Shown here: one piece after another, positions 1 through 7,662 of the stretch
Layout of the letters: each line of letters starts with the position of its first letter
How positions within the stretch are numbered: the stretch's first letter is position 1
Assembly (NCBI RefSeq): GCF_036662795.1
Contig: NZ_JBAFWZ010000007.1
Span: forward strand, 1-64,000
Direction of reading: 5' to 3'
From: Lysinibacillus_B sp036662795
GTDB taxonomy: Bacteria > Bacillota > Bacilli > Bacillales_A > Planococcaceae
Length of the DNA stretch: 64,000 bases
The notes under the pieces: model-generated
Seen by the model: the letters and a program-made list of their open reading frames with translations, nothing else
What the model was told of the DNA's origin: nothing
Database searches by the model: none
Translations under genes and position numbers: made by a program

Positions 1-250
1 TTCGAACTAATAAAAACAGGTCAAACCCTTGATATATCAATATTTATAGAGGGAGTGTCAATTTGAGAAAAAAGTCCTTTTTGGCACATATATTTAAATA
101 AGTAGTATATCGATTCTGACAAATCACATAATCGAACATTTTATTTTGCTGCTTTGGGTAATGATATTGATATTTTTAGAGAGGGTTTTTGAAAGTAACG
201 GAGAAATATAAAAGCTATATTGGTGAAAAATCAAAAGAGGGGGAGTCAGC

Positions 251-940
251 ATGAAAACAATCGGGTTAATAGGTGGAATGAGTTGGGAGTCTACAGCCGT
301 ATATTATCGTCTGATCAATGAAGAGGTGAACGCCATACTGGGAGGCTTGCATTCGGCGAAAATCATACTCTCAAGTGTAGATTTTGCAGAAGTAGAGCAA
401 TATCAATCATTAGGGGACTGGGAAAAGGCAGGACAAGCATTAGCAATTGAAGCACAGAAATTACAACAGGCAGGTGCTGATTTTATCGTCATTTGTACCA
501 ATACGATGCATAAGGTAGCACCAATTATTCAAAGTGCCATCTCTATACCCCTTTTACATATTGCGGATGCAACGGCGGAAAAAATTAAAGAAAAAAAGAT
601 CAAAACAATCGGACTACTCGGGACCAAATATACGATGGAGCAAGATTTTTATAAAGAAAATATTATTCAGCATGGCATTCATGTGATAGTTCCACAGATT
701 AAGGAACGTACAGAAATAAATCGAATTATTTATGAAGAGCTTTGTTTAGGGGCGATAAATGGACCCTCTAAAGAATACTATGTTCGAGCAATTCAACATC
801 TAATCGAAGCTGGAGCAGAAGGAATCATTTTAGGCTGCACGGAAATCGGCTTACTTGTAAAAGAGGGGGATGTGAGTGTCCCATTATTCGATACAACTAG
901 AATTCATGCGAAGGCAGCGGTTGTTGAAGCATTAGGGTAA
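251..940 (+). CDS. Aspartate/glutamate racemase family protein
   Basis: A 229-aa protein of the Asp/Glu racemase superfamily (YgeA/RacX type), which interconverts L- and D-amino acids without a cofactor by a two-cysteine mechanism. The N-terminus shows the family signature IGLIGGMSWEST. The two expected catalytic cysteines are visible as C82 in VICTNTMHK and C196 in LGCTEIGLL, one per half-domain, and the length is typical. The start is an ATG preceded by GAGGGGGAG about six bases upstream. The gene stands alone and is followed by a hairpin terminator. Which amino acid it racemizes cannot be read from the sequence; Asp, Glu or broad-spectrum activity are all possible. Confidence 0.9.
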   Translation: MKTIGLIGGMSWESTAVYYRLINEEVNAILGGLHSAKIILSSVDFAEVEQYQSLGDWEKAGQALAIEAQKLQQAGADFIVICTNTMHKVAPIIQSAISIPLLHIADATAEKIKEKKIKTIGLLGTKYTMEQDFYKENIIQHGIHVIVPQIKERTEINRIIYEELCLGAINGPSKEYYVRAIQHLIEAGAEGIILGCTEIGLLVKEGDVSVPLFDTTRIHAKAAVVEALG

Positions 941-993
941 TTATAAACACAATTCCGTATAGAAAGATGAATATTTCTATTAAAATCTACCAT

Positions 994-1035
994 AAAAGCA
1001 CTTATAGTGTAAATTTACACCTTAAGTACTTTTTT
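994..1035 (+). terminator. Rho-independent terminator after racemase gene
   Basis: An interrupted inverted repeat (AAAAGCACTTA against TAAGTACTTTTTT) encloses the palindrome GTGTAAATTTACAC and ends in a T run. It lies about 55 bases after the stop codon of the racemase gene. Confidence 0.7.
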
Positions 1036-1152
1036 AATGGGTGTAAGTAAGTTGAAACTGAAATTTATCCTTATCATTATAGGAAGTAGAATAATCAGTT
1101 ATAAAATGGAAAGTTCACATAGATAGAAGCTAAAATAAAAATGTTAAGAATA

Positions 1153-1180
1153 GGAGCCACTTCTTGAAAGACATGGCTCC
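1153..1180 (-). terminator. Hairpin terminator of the LysR gene
   Basis: GGAGCCA and TGGCTCC form a 7-bp stem just beyond the stop codon of the LysR regulator. Read on the minus strand it is followed by a T-rich but not pure T tract, so termination is likely but not certain. Confidence 0.5.
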
Positions 1181-1189
1181 TTAAAAGTA

Positions 1190-2062
1190 TTAGAAACTCT
1201 CAATAGCACCGGCCGAAATCCTTTTTAATAATTGCTTAAAGTGAAAAAGAGGAACGGATGGGTTCTCTTTTTGAGAGATTAACTGCGTATCAATGATAGA
1301 AAACTCGTTTGGAAGAGTATCATATGACAATTCATAGTACCTTGAATACGTATTATACACCGCCTCCGGAAGTAACGTAATGCCAAGCCCCGCAGCAACA
1401 CAGCCTAAAATTGCCTCAAGAGAACCTAGCTCCATTAGTCGATAGGATTTAATGCTTTTATGGCGTAGGTATTTTTCTAACTGAAATCGGTACGAGCATC
1501 CTGATCTGAACACTAAAATAGTAGAGGATTCTAATGGGATGAATTCATTTTTTTTAGGGTAGATTAATAGCATTTTCTCCTGAAAAATCGTTTCTACGTC
1601 AAGGGAGGAATGCTGAATAGGACCAGATACAAATGCTGCATCTAACTCAAAATGTAGGACCGAGTCAATTAAATTTAAGGTTGGATTCGTCCGTAGTGAA
1701 AGGTCCACTTTTGAGTATTGTTGGTTATACGCTGCCAAAATTTTAGGTAATCGTATGGCAGCGGTTGTTTCCATCGATCCAATCTTTAATGTACCAACCG
1801 GATTTTCTTGGTCTTGCATAGCAGACTGTGCCCTTTCAATCGTTTTAAAAATTTGTAGGGCATATTGCAATAATTCTTCCCCTTTTGGTGTCACAATACA
1901 TCCACGATTATGTCGGAATAATATCTTGGTTTGTAGCTGTTCTTCAAGCTTATGGATTTTTGCTGTGATATTGGATTGAGAATAGTTTAACCTTTCAGCA
2001 GCTTGCGAAATACTTCCTAATTCGGCCACATATTTAAAAGCCTTTAATGCATCAATATCCAT
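1190..2062 (-). CDS. LysR-family transcriptional regulator
   Basis: A 290-aa LysR-type regulator. Residues 1-60 hold the winged helix-turn-helix (SISQAAERLNYSQSNITAKI) and residues about 90-285 the periplasmic-binding-like effector domain. Length and architecture are normal for the family. It is divergent from an MFS transporter/nitronate monooxygenase operon starting at 2178, and LysR proteins usually control the divergent neighbour, so that operon is the probable target (inference). A perfect inverted repeat 15 bp upstream of its own start is a candidate autoregulatory site. The start is an ATG with a GGTGA-type ribosome site. The inducer is unknown. Confidence 0.92.
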   Translation of the reverse strand: MDIDALKAFKYVAELGSISQAAERLNYSQSNITAKIHKLEEQLQTKILFRHNRGCIVTPKGEELLQYALQIFKTIERAQSAMQDQENPVGTLKIGSMETTAAIRLPKILAAYNQQYSKVDLSLRTNPTLNLIDSVLHFELDAAFVSGPIQHSSLDVETIFQEKMLLIYPKKNEFIPLESSTILVFRSGCSYRFQLEKYLRHKSIKSYRLMELGSLEAILGCVAAGLGITLLPEAVYNTYSRYYELSYDTLPNEFSIIDTQLISQKENPSVPLFHFKQLLKRISAGAIESF

Positions 2063-2076
2063 TTGGTCACCTACCT

Positions 2077-2097
2077 GATATCAGTTTTTCTGATATC
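2077..2097. promoter_or_regulatory. Perfect inverted repeat, candidate LysR operator
   Basis: GATATCAG, TTTTT, CTGATATC: an 8-bp perfect dyad with a 5-base centre, 15 bp upstream of the lysR start and 80 bp upstream of the divergent MFS gene. LysR proteins bind interrupted dyads of this size in such divergent regions. Binding is an inference. Confidence 0.55.
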
Positions 2098-2177
2098 TAT
2101 CATATAATATTTGAATTATTATTTATACCAAATAGTTGATACTATTAAAAATATCAAAAACATAAGGGGTAATAAAG

Positions 2178-3302
2178 GTGAAAACGATTATTGGAGGGAT
2201 ACTTTTACTAGCGGTTGTAATGGGATTTGGACGATTTGCTTACACGCCATTAATGCCGATGATGCAAGAAGACTTAAATTTAAGTAGTACTGCAATTGGA
2301 TATCTTGCAACGAGTAACTTCGCTGGATATTTTGTCGGAGCACTCCTATTAAGTGTAATAACTTTTAAAAAGAGTAGAGGGCTAGTGCTAACGATAGCTC
2401 TACTAATCAACATGCTCACGACTATAGGGATGGGTGTGATGGACCAGTACTGGGTATTATCCTTGCTACGATTTTTTTCGGGCATTTCTAGTGCTGTTGT
2501 ATTTATTTTAACGTCAAGCATTGTGTTGAATTATATTGCTATGCAAGGAAAGGTATGGTGGAGCGGAGTTTTATATGGTGGCGTAGGAGCAGGGATTGCT
2601 CTATCAAGTGTGACAATTATGGGGGCTGAACCGCTAGTATCATGGCGCTTAATGTGGATCCTTCTGGGGGTCCTGAGTATCCTAATGGGGGCGATTGGAA
2701 GCATGCTTATTCGTCAAGCCTCTATTGTGAAGACCTCAACTGGGAAACCGGTCCAAAAGCAACAAAAGCCGATTATGTGGCTCATGCTCTCTTACGGACT
2801 TGAAGGAGTAGGCTATATTGTAACAGGTACATATATCGTATTAATTGCAAATGGAATTCCGACTATTGAATGGGATGCAACAGTCGTTTGGCTAATAGTA
2901 GGGTTGGCAGCGATCCCGTCGTGTGTCTTATGGTCAAAGCTAGCTCATAGATGGGAACATGAGAAAACGCTAGGCGTTGCGTTATTGATTCAAGGAGTTG
3001 GGATTATAATACCCGTCTTACTCGTAAATGGGTTAGGGCTGTCCTTAAGTGCTTTGTTGTTTGGTTTCACATTTATGGGGATTACAACACTTGCTAATGC
3101 CATTGCTCGTGACTATGGTCCAAGGATCTTAAGTGTTTTAACGGCCATGTATGCAGGTGGGCAAATGATAGGTCCACCAATTGCAGGGAAGCTAATGGAT
3201 TATTATGATTACGAGGCTGCGCTTATTTTCGCAACATGTTGTATTTTCCTAGCAGGCATAATTGTATTTAAAAATTTATCATTGAATAGAAGTGAGGCGT
3301 AG
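2178..3302 (+). CDS. MFS transporter, YbfB/YjiJ type
   Basis: A 374-aa integral membrane protein of the major facilitator superfamily with about 11-12 hydrophobic segments over its whole length. The N-terminal stretch GFGRFAYTPLMPMMQ is characteristic of the YbfB/YjiJ group, whose substrates are mostly unknown. Translation probably begins at a GTG behind AAGGGGT. Its TAG stop is followed directly by the ATG of the nitronate monooxygenase, so the two are cotranscribed and probably translationally coupled. Divergent LysR control is likely. Export or import of a small organic molecule linked to the downstream oxidase is an inference from context. Confidence 0.88.
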   Translation: MKTIIGGILLLAVVMGFGRFAYTPLMPMMQEDLNLSSTAIGYLATSNFAGYFVGALLLSVITFKKSRGLVLTIALLINMLTTIGMGVMDQYWVLSLLRFFSGISSAVVFILTSSIVLNYIAMQGKVWWSGVLYGGVGAGIALSSVTIMGAEPLVSWRLMWILLGVLSILMGAIGSMLIRQASIVKTSTGKPVQKQQKPIMWLMLSYGLEGVGYIVTGTYIVLIANGIPTIEWDATVVWLIVGLAAIPSCVLWSKLAHRWEHEKTLGVALLIQGVGIIIPVLLVNGLGLSLSALLFGFTFMGITTLANAIARDYGPRILSVLTAMYAGGQMIGPPIAGKLMDYYDYEAALIFATCCIFLAGIIVFKNLSLNRSEA

Positions 3303-4313
3303 ATGATGGAACGAGTGAAATACCCAATAATACAAGCTCCGATGGCAGGAGGGATCTCTAATGTTTCACTAGCAAGGGCCGTGTCAAAAAGTGGGGGACT
3401 TGGATTTATAGCGGCTGGTTATAAATCTGTCGAGGTACTTGAAGAAGAAATAGTGGCATTACAGCGAGAAAATTGTTTATTTGGAGTCAATATTTTTGTG
3501 CCTACACAAGATGTTGCTAATGAAAAAGAAATAGAATCTTATAAAAGTAAATTAAGGCAAAATTGGCAGCTGAAGGTAAGCCTTCCGGAAAGATTAGATG
3601 ATTATTTGGAAGAAAAAATACAGTTAATAAAACAATATAGGGTTCCTTTTTTAAGTTTTACATTTGGTTGTCCTCCTGAAAAAATGATAAAAGAATTACA
3701 GCTAAACGGTAGTACAGTAATCATTACAGTGACAAATGGAAAGGAAGCAAGAATAGCACAGTCCCTAGGAGCAAATGCGATTTGCCTACAAGGTCTAGAA
3801 GCAGGGGGACATAGAGCATCATTTGAAAATAAGGATCCTGAGCATAAGAAATCTTTGATGGAGCTTTTGATCGAATTGAAGAGCTATATTCACATACCAA
3901 TTATTGTTGCAGGTGGAATTATGCACGGAAGTCAAATCCAGCAATATTTACAAGAGGGTGCTGAAGCGGTTCAGCTCGGCACAGCATTTATTTGTTGTCA
4001 CGAAAGTGGTGCAAATGGGGTTTATAAAAACGCATTAATTCAGCGTAAGTTTTCAAAAACAGCATTAACGAGAGCGTTTACTGGAAGACTTGCAAGAGGA
4101 TTAGAAAATGATTTTATTCGTCAACACAATGCTATGGCGCCTCATGCATATCCAATGGTTCATTATATCACTCAAGAGATTCGTAAAAGTGCTATGGCAA
4201 ATGAAGATATACAGGCTATGTCCTTATGGGCAGGGGAAGGATTTAAAGAAGTCCGTGACCTCTCAGCAGAAGAATTAATAAAAGCGCTAGTTAGAGAAGC
4301 AGGTTTAGAATGA
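3303..4313 (+). CDS. Nitronate monooxygenase family flavoprotein (copy 1)
   Basis: A 336-aa FMN-dependent TIM-barrel enzyme of the 2-nitropropane dioxygenase/nitronate monooxygenase family, which oxidizes alkyl nitronates such as propionate 3-nitronate; some relatives are enoyl-ACP reductases (FabK). Visible signatures are PIIQAPMAGG at the N-terminus, GLEAGGHRA containing the catalytic histidine, and the phosphate-binding segment IIVAGGI...VQLGTAF. ATG codons at 3303 and 3306 are both usable. It abuts the MFS gene upstream and overlaps the next gene by ATGA. Two other members of the family lie in this window at 23800 and 32940. Confidence 0.88.
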   Translation: MMERVKYPIIQAPMAGGISNVSLARAVSKSGGLGFIAAGYKSVEVLEEEIVALQRENCLFGVNIFVPTQDVANEKEIESYKSKLRQNWQLKVSLPERLDDYLEEKIQLIKQYRVPFLSFTFGCPPEKMIKELQLNGSTVIITVTNGKEARIAQSLGANAICLQGLEAGGHRASFENKDPEHKKSLMELLIELKSYIHIPIIVAGGIMHGSQIQQYLQEGAEAVQLGTAFICCHESGANGVYKNALIQRKFSKTALTRAFTGRLARGLENDFIRQHNAMAPHAYPMVHYITQEIRKSAMANEDIQAMSLWAGEGFKEVRDLSAEELIKALVREAGLE

Positions 4314-4837
4314 AAATTTCATTAGAAGATTGGGAAAATAATTTTATTCGATTATGTGCCAAGCCATTTTTTACAATTCAAGATAGACAAATATTTGCTA
4401 GATTAATGGATATGGAGCTGGATGAAAAGCGAGTTCTTTCTTTACTAGAAAAGCATGGTTTAACCTTATTAGCTCAAGAGAAAATCAATAGTATAGAATG
4501 CTGTAGTACTTATAATTCAGGCTTGCCTCAATCCCTGTCAAGCACTATAAAGGAACAAAAAAATCTCCTTTTGCATAAAGGATTAGACGAACTTGCTGCA
4601 AGATGTGCAGCGCTTTATAAGAATAAGGAAATTAAGCTGATTCACTATCATTTACTATGCAAGGCGCTACTTGAATACCAGTATCCGTTACAGCAAATTG
4701 CTGAGCCTCACCGCCATCTCGTGTTACAAACTATATATTTATTTGAGCTAGAGGAAGAGCTAATGGATTTTTCCGTCACTTCGGATGAGTTTGATCCAAA
4801 TAAAGATAGCTTATATGAAATTATTGGATTCGAATAA
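4310..4837 (+). CDS. Conserved-looking protein of unknown function
   Basis: I do not recognise this 175-aa protein. Its start overlaps the nitronate monooxygenase stop (ATGA), so it is the third gene of the LysR-linked operon and probably acts with the oxidase or transporter. It is predicted soluble and mostly helical, with several amphipathic leucine-rich segments and a strongly acidic C-terminus. There is no signal peptide, no membrane segment and no metal-binding cluster; a CC pair occurs near residues 64-65. The last codons and the stop lie inside a perfect 15-bp hairpin. Codon use resembles the preceding genes, supporting real coding. Confidence 0.75.
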   Translation: MKISLEDWENNFIRLCAKPFFTIQDRQIFARLMDMELDEKRVLSLLEKHGLTLLAQEKINSIECCSTYNSGLPQSLSSTIKEQKNLLLHKGLDELAARCAALYKNKEIKLIHYHLLCKALLEYQYPLQQIAEPHRHLVLQTIYLFELEEELMDFSVTSDEFDPNKDSLYEIIGFE

Positions 4838-4847
4838 TTTCATATAA
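4811..4847. terminator. Perfect 15-bp inverted repeat spanning a stop codon
   Basis: TTATATGAAATTATT (4811-4825) and its exact reverse complement (4833-4847) flank a 7-base loop. The TAA stop at 4835-4837 lies in the 3' arm. It sits between two convergent genes only 18 bp apart and may end transcription from both sides, although the stem is very AT-rich and there is no clear T tract. Confidence 0.6.
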
Positions 4848-4855
4848 GCACTAGT

Positions 4856-6049
4856 TTAAGACGAGATTGCTATTTTCCTCATTCGCCATAAAAAGTAAAG
4901 AGTAGGAAGGATTAAAAGGGAGGATGCAGCAATACCGCCTCCAATCGATGTATATAGTGCAATCAACCCCACTAAAGGTCCCCCCGCTACTTGTCCAAGT
5001 GCATCGAGCTGACCATACATCGAAAGTGCAGTTGCTCTGCCCTCGGATTGTAATCGTTTGTTAATCATGACGGAGGTTAATGGATAGTTGGCCTCTCGCA
5101 GCGAAGCAATTACCCAATATAAAACAACAGCAAGCAGGAAGCTACCACTAAATGCGAAAATCAGCATTGTGATAACGAGTAGGGAGTTAAGAACGAGCAA
5201 AGCCTGTGCATACCGTTCTTTTACAAAGGCTTCGACAACTTTTAGAACGAATATATTTAATAGGAATGCAATTGCAAAGAATGCACCAAACCAATAAATA
5301 GCCTGTTCTTCGTTCAGTTGGAAACCTTCGATAAAATGAGCGCCCCACAATCGATCAAAGCCCTCACTAGCCAACCCTATCAATAATGTAATTGCTGCAA
5401 GACCTATTAGAACGGAATTCCCTTTTATTTGAGAGAATCCCCCTTTAATTGCTCGGCCCATACTTTGATAAACTGTCGTGTCTACCCGAGTAGCCCTTAC
5501 AAATTTCGTTTCGGGTACCGCAAATGAAGCAATGATTGCTATTACAATGAGCAATGCGCCAGCGATTAAAATAGCAATTCTTACAGATAAAAGGGCTGCT
5601 AATAGTACACTAACAAGAATTCCGATAAAGCTTCCAAGAGAGCTATATTGCGCCCCTTTAAGAAATACGTGATCCAATTCTTTGTTTTCAAGCTCGTCTG
5701 CAATCCATGCCTGTTCAGCGCCACTAATAAACGTCCAGCCGACTCCCCATAAGGCTGCACCTACGGCAATCGCCCAAAATGATGGAAAGCTCCCTTCCAA
5801 AATATGTGCTGCTCCGATAATGAACGTGCCAAGAACTAATGATTTTTTACGTCCCCACAGGTCAGCTACTAATCCTGTTGGTATTTCTAATAACAGAACC
5901 GTACATTCCATAATGGTTCCGACTAATACTAGTTGAAGCGGGTTTAACCCGGCCTGAGAAACATAATAAATGGCACTTAGTGTAAATACGATATAAATAC
6001 AGAACGAACGCGAACCTGTTAATAAATAATAGATAGATTTAATATTCAA
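4856..6049 (-). CDS. MFS efflux transporter with attenuator-type leader
   Basis: A 397-aa major facilitator superfamily protein with about 12 hydrophobic segments. The loop motif GLVADLWGRKKSLVLG after the second segment is the MFS motif A (GxLADrxGRkx). It most resembles drug-efflux type carriers, but the substrate is not identifiable. It starts at TTG (6049) behind GGAGGG at 6057-6062 with 7-base spacing. That ribosome site is predicted to be hidden in a stem, and a 17-codon leader reading frame lies upstream, an arrangement typical of antibiotic-inducible resistance genes. The gene converges on the unknown gene at 4310 with only 18 bp between stops. Confidence 0.88.
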   Translation of the reverse strand: MNIKSIYYLLTGSRSFCIYIVFTLSAIYYVSQAGLNPLQLVLVGTIMECTVLLLEIPTGLVADLWGRKKSLVLGTFIIGAAHILEGSFPSFWAIAVGAALWGVGWTFISGAEQAWIADELENKELDHVFLKGAQYSSLGSFIGILVSVLLAALLSVRIAILIAGALLIVIAIIASFAVPETKFVRATRVDTTVYQSMGRAIKGGFSQIKGNSVLIGLAAITLLIGLASEGFDRLWGAHFIEGFQLNEEQAIYWFGAFFAIAFLLNIFVLKVVEAFVKERYAQALLVLNSLLVITMLIFAFSGSFLLAVVLYWVIASLREANYPLTSVMINKRLQSEGRATALSMYGQLDALGQVAGGPLVGLIALYTSIGGGIAASSLLILPTLYFLWRMRKIAISS

Positions 6050-6056
6050 TTTGATG

Positions 6057-6138
6057 CCCTCCGATTTTAGAAACTTTGCAGAACTCGAATCGGAGAATAG
6101 GTTACAGAATTAATTTAAGCTAACATACCCTCCGATTC
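6057..6138 (-). promoter_or_regulatory. Candidate translational attenuator (segments A, B, C)
   Basis: In transcript order: segment A, GAATCGGAG at 6138-6130 inside the leader frame; segment B, CTCCGATTC at 6095-6087; segment C, AATCGGAG at 6066-6059, part of the transporter ribosome site. B can pair with A (9 bp plus G-U and A-U extension) or with C (8 bp plus two G-U), but not with both. B:C pairing buries the whole GGAGGG. This is what an alternative-structure switch needs; its operation is inferred. Confidence 0.65.
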
Positions 6139-6168
6139 ATCTGTGAAAGTAGAAATAATGACTGTCAT
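6115..6168 (-). CDS. Leader peptide upstream of MFS transporter, 17 aa
   Basis: A short frame, MTVIISTFTDESEGMLA, starts with ATG at 6168 behind AAAGGAG at 8-base spacing and ends in TAA at 6117-6115, 65 bases upstream of the transporter start. Its codons 11-14 coincide with attenuator segment A. The peptide itself has no known relatives that I recognise. Leader peptides of this size control many ribosome-targeting-drug resistance genes by stalling the ribosome; that role here is inferred from position and complementarity. Confidence 0.6.
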   Translation of the reverse strand: MTVIISTFTDESEGMLA

Positions 6169-6199
6169 ATTCCTCGCTCCTTTAATGTTGATTTTTTTA

Positions 6200-6205
6200 A
6201 TTATA
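6200..6205 (-). promoter_or_regulatory. Likely -10 box for leader/MFS transcript
   Basis: A perfect TATAAT on the minus strand lies 31 bases upstream of the leader ATG. I see no good -35 element at 17 bp, so the promoter may be weak or need help. Confidence 0.4.
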
Positions 6206-6358
6206 CAATATATTTCCAATAATTTATAATGCTTCCTGGATAAGATTGGACAATACTTTCGGAGTTACTACGGGATTGGGAGAGTAAAAATGGTTTTGCG
6301 ATTTTTTTCTTGTAAATCGAATGTAAGTCGAAGAATATTTTAAATTTTTAAAAATTAA

Positions 6359-6387
6359 TGAACAAAAATCGCCTTGAGAATCGTCTA
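6359..6387 (+). promoter_or_regulatory. ECF-type promoter of the sigma factor gene
   Basis: TGAACA, 17 bases, CGTCTA resembles the ECF consensus of Bacillus (TGAAAC-N16-CGTCTA) and ends 34 bp upstream of the sigma factor start. Autoregulation by the sigma factor is the usual arrangement and is inferred here. The region 6206-6358 holds nothing else that I can identify. Confidence 0.55.
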
Positions 6388-6421
6388 ATAAATAAGTAAG
6401 GAAGAAGGGAGATGTTAATCT

Positions 6422-6946
6422 TTGAGTCATAAAATATCGAAGCTGGAATGGGCAATGGATGAATACGGAGAACTATTGATACGTTTAGCCTATACATATG
6501 TAAAAGACATCCATGTGGCTGAAGATATCATTCAAGATGTATTTTTAAAGGTTTACGAGAAAGATGATGGATTTCGTTTCGAATCTTCTTATAAAACATA
6601 CCTCTATCAAATTACGATTAATAGATGTAAAGATTATTTAAAGAGCTGGTCTTTCAGAAGTTTATTTTTTACAGATAATCGATTGTCTGAAGCCGAGACG
6701 AATGAATCTACAGAAAATACAATGATTCGTTTTGAAGAGGATTTCGAATTGGGCGAGAAGGTTTTAGCTCTACCTATAAAATATCGAGAGGTGTTAATTC
6801 TACATTATTATCAAGATTATTCTATTTCAGAGGTGAGTTCCATTTTAGGGATTTCACAAAACACGGTTAATACTCGCTTAAGAAGGGCAAAAGAGCGGAT
6901 AAAAAGTAATATGTCAAGGAACGAGGAGGGTGACCAAATTGGATAA
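6422..6946 (+). CDS. ECF-subfamily RNA polymerase sigma factor
   Basis: A 174-aa sigma-70 family factor of the extracytoplasmic-function group. Region 2 is at about residues 10-80 (AEDIIQDVFLKVYE is the region 2.2/2.3 core) and region 4 at about 115-170 (LSISEVS-like helix-turn-helix followed by TVNTRLRRAKERI). It directs RNA polymerase to a small stress regulon, normally held inactive by a membrane anti-sigma factor. The start is TTG behind AAGGGAG. Its end overlaps the downstream single-membrane-span gene, the presumed anti-sigma partner. A promoter of the ECF type upstream suggests autoregulation. The inducing stress is unknown. Confidence 0.92.
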   Translation: MSHKISKLEWAMDEYGELLIRLAYTYVKDIHVAEDIIQDVFLKVYEKDDGFRFESSYKTYLYQITINRCKDYLKSWSFRSLFFTDNRLSEAETNESTENTMIRFEEDFELGEKVLALPIKYREVLILHYYQDYSISEVSSILGISQNTVNTRLRRAKERIKSNMSRNEEGDQIG

Positions 6947-7589
6947 TTTCGAAAAAGAAGATGTGAAGCGTGGCATAGATGCGCATATAAATAAGAAGCA
7001 ACTGTTTACACCGCAACTTAAAAGTGAAATTAGAAAAAAAGCTTTAGAAAAACGAAATAGCATAATGAATTTCAATACTTCAAAAAAGGCACTCATCACT
7101 TTATTTAGTAGTTTTTTAGGTGTTACAATCGCTGGAACCCTACTTTTTTTCCTGATAGGGGAGCCATTTTCTGATAGGGGAGAGATAGATGAATCCACTC
7201 TTGGTGTCAATTCAGCATCGGAACCAGACCCAGAGAGTGTTAATGGAACTTTATTTGTGGATACTCTTAACAGTACACTCCAAGCTGCAGCCGCTTTATC
7301 GACTAATGATTTTGAAACGCTACAATCCGTAATTGTTTCTAGCGCGACAATTAATGAAAAAGAGCAAACTGTAACTTTTCCAGTAGGAGAAACTCCTTTT
7401 GTATTTGAAACGAAGTATTTCCCACCTTTTGACTTAAAGGATCTTAAAATTGCCGGGTACGATGAAAGAAAAGGGGTTGATCCTATTATCATTCTTAGAA
7501 TTGAAGAGCATACCTATGAAGTGCAATTTTCTAAGGACAAAGGCTCAAATGACGAGTATCGAATTATTTCTTTTATAGGCAATCGGTAA
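6939..7589 (+). CDS. Single-pass membrane protein, probable anti-sigma factor
   Basis: A 216-aa protein with a hydrophilic N-terminal part (about residues 1-45), one membrane span (about 48-70, LITLFSSFLGVTIAGTLLFF) and an extracytoplasmic part of about 145 residues. Topology and position directly after an ECF sigma gene make it the likely anti-sigma factor. I see no zinc-binding HxxxCxxC motif, so it is not a classic ZAS-type protein. I chose TTG at 6939 because GAGGAGG at 6923-6929 has correct spacing to it; a GTG at 6930 would abut that site. It overlaps the sigma gene by 8 bases, implying coupled translation. Confidence 0.72.
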   Translation: MDNFEKEDVKRGIDAHINKKQLFTPQLKSEIRKKALEKRNSIMNFNTSKKALITLFSSFLGVTIAGTLLFFLIGEPFSDRGEIDESTLGVNSASEPDPESVNGTLFVDTLNSTLQAAAALSTNDFETLQSVIVSSATINEKEQTVTFPVGETPFVFETKYFPPFDLKDLKIAGYDERKGVDPIIILRIEEHTYEVQFSKDKGSNDEYRIISFIGNR

Positions 7590-7631
7590 AAAAGCATTCT
7601 CCTTTACTAATAGAAAATGCATAAGCTTTTA

Positions 7632-7656
7632 GAGCCATTCTATATCAGGATGGCTC
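7632..7656. terminator. Hairpin between convergent genes
   Basis: GAGCCAT and ATGGCTC form a 7-bp stem with an 11-base loop between the convergent anti-sigma and Crp/Fnr genes. Neither side has a good T run, so termination is only plausible. Confidence 0.4.
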
Positions 7657-7662
7657 CTACTC

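Noticed and set aside
1..66. Open frame from the window edge (FELIKTGQTLDISIFIEGVSI then stop), possible end of a preceding gene
   Set aside because: Only 21 codons, no family recognised; chance is as likely. The rest of 1-250 shows no gene.
62..103. TTG-started 12-codon frame behind GAGGGAG, possible leader peptide
   Set aside because: No complementary segments with the racemase ribosome site and no conservation evidence.
6914..7492. 192-codon frame antisense to the anti-sigma-like gene
   Set aside because: Antisense shadow; the plus-strand gene has proper site, overlap with the sigma gene and membrane span.
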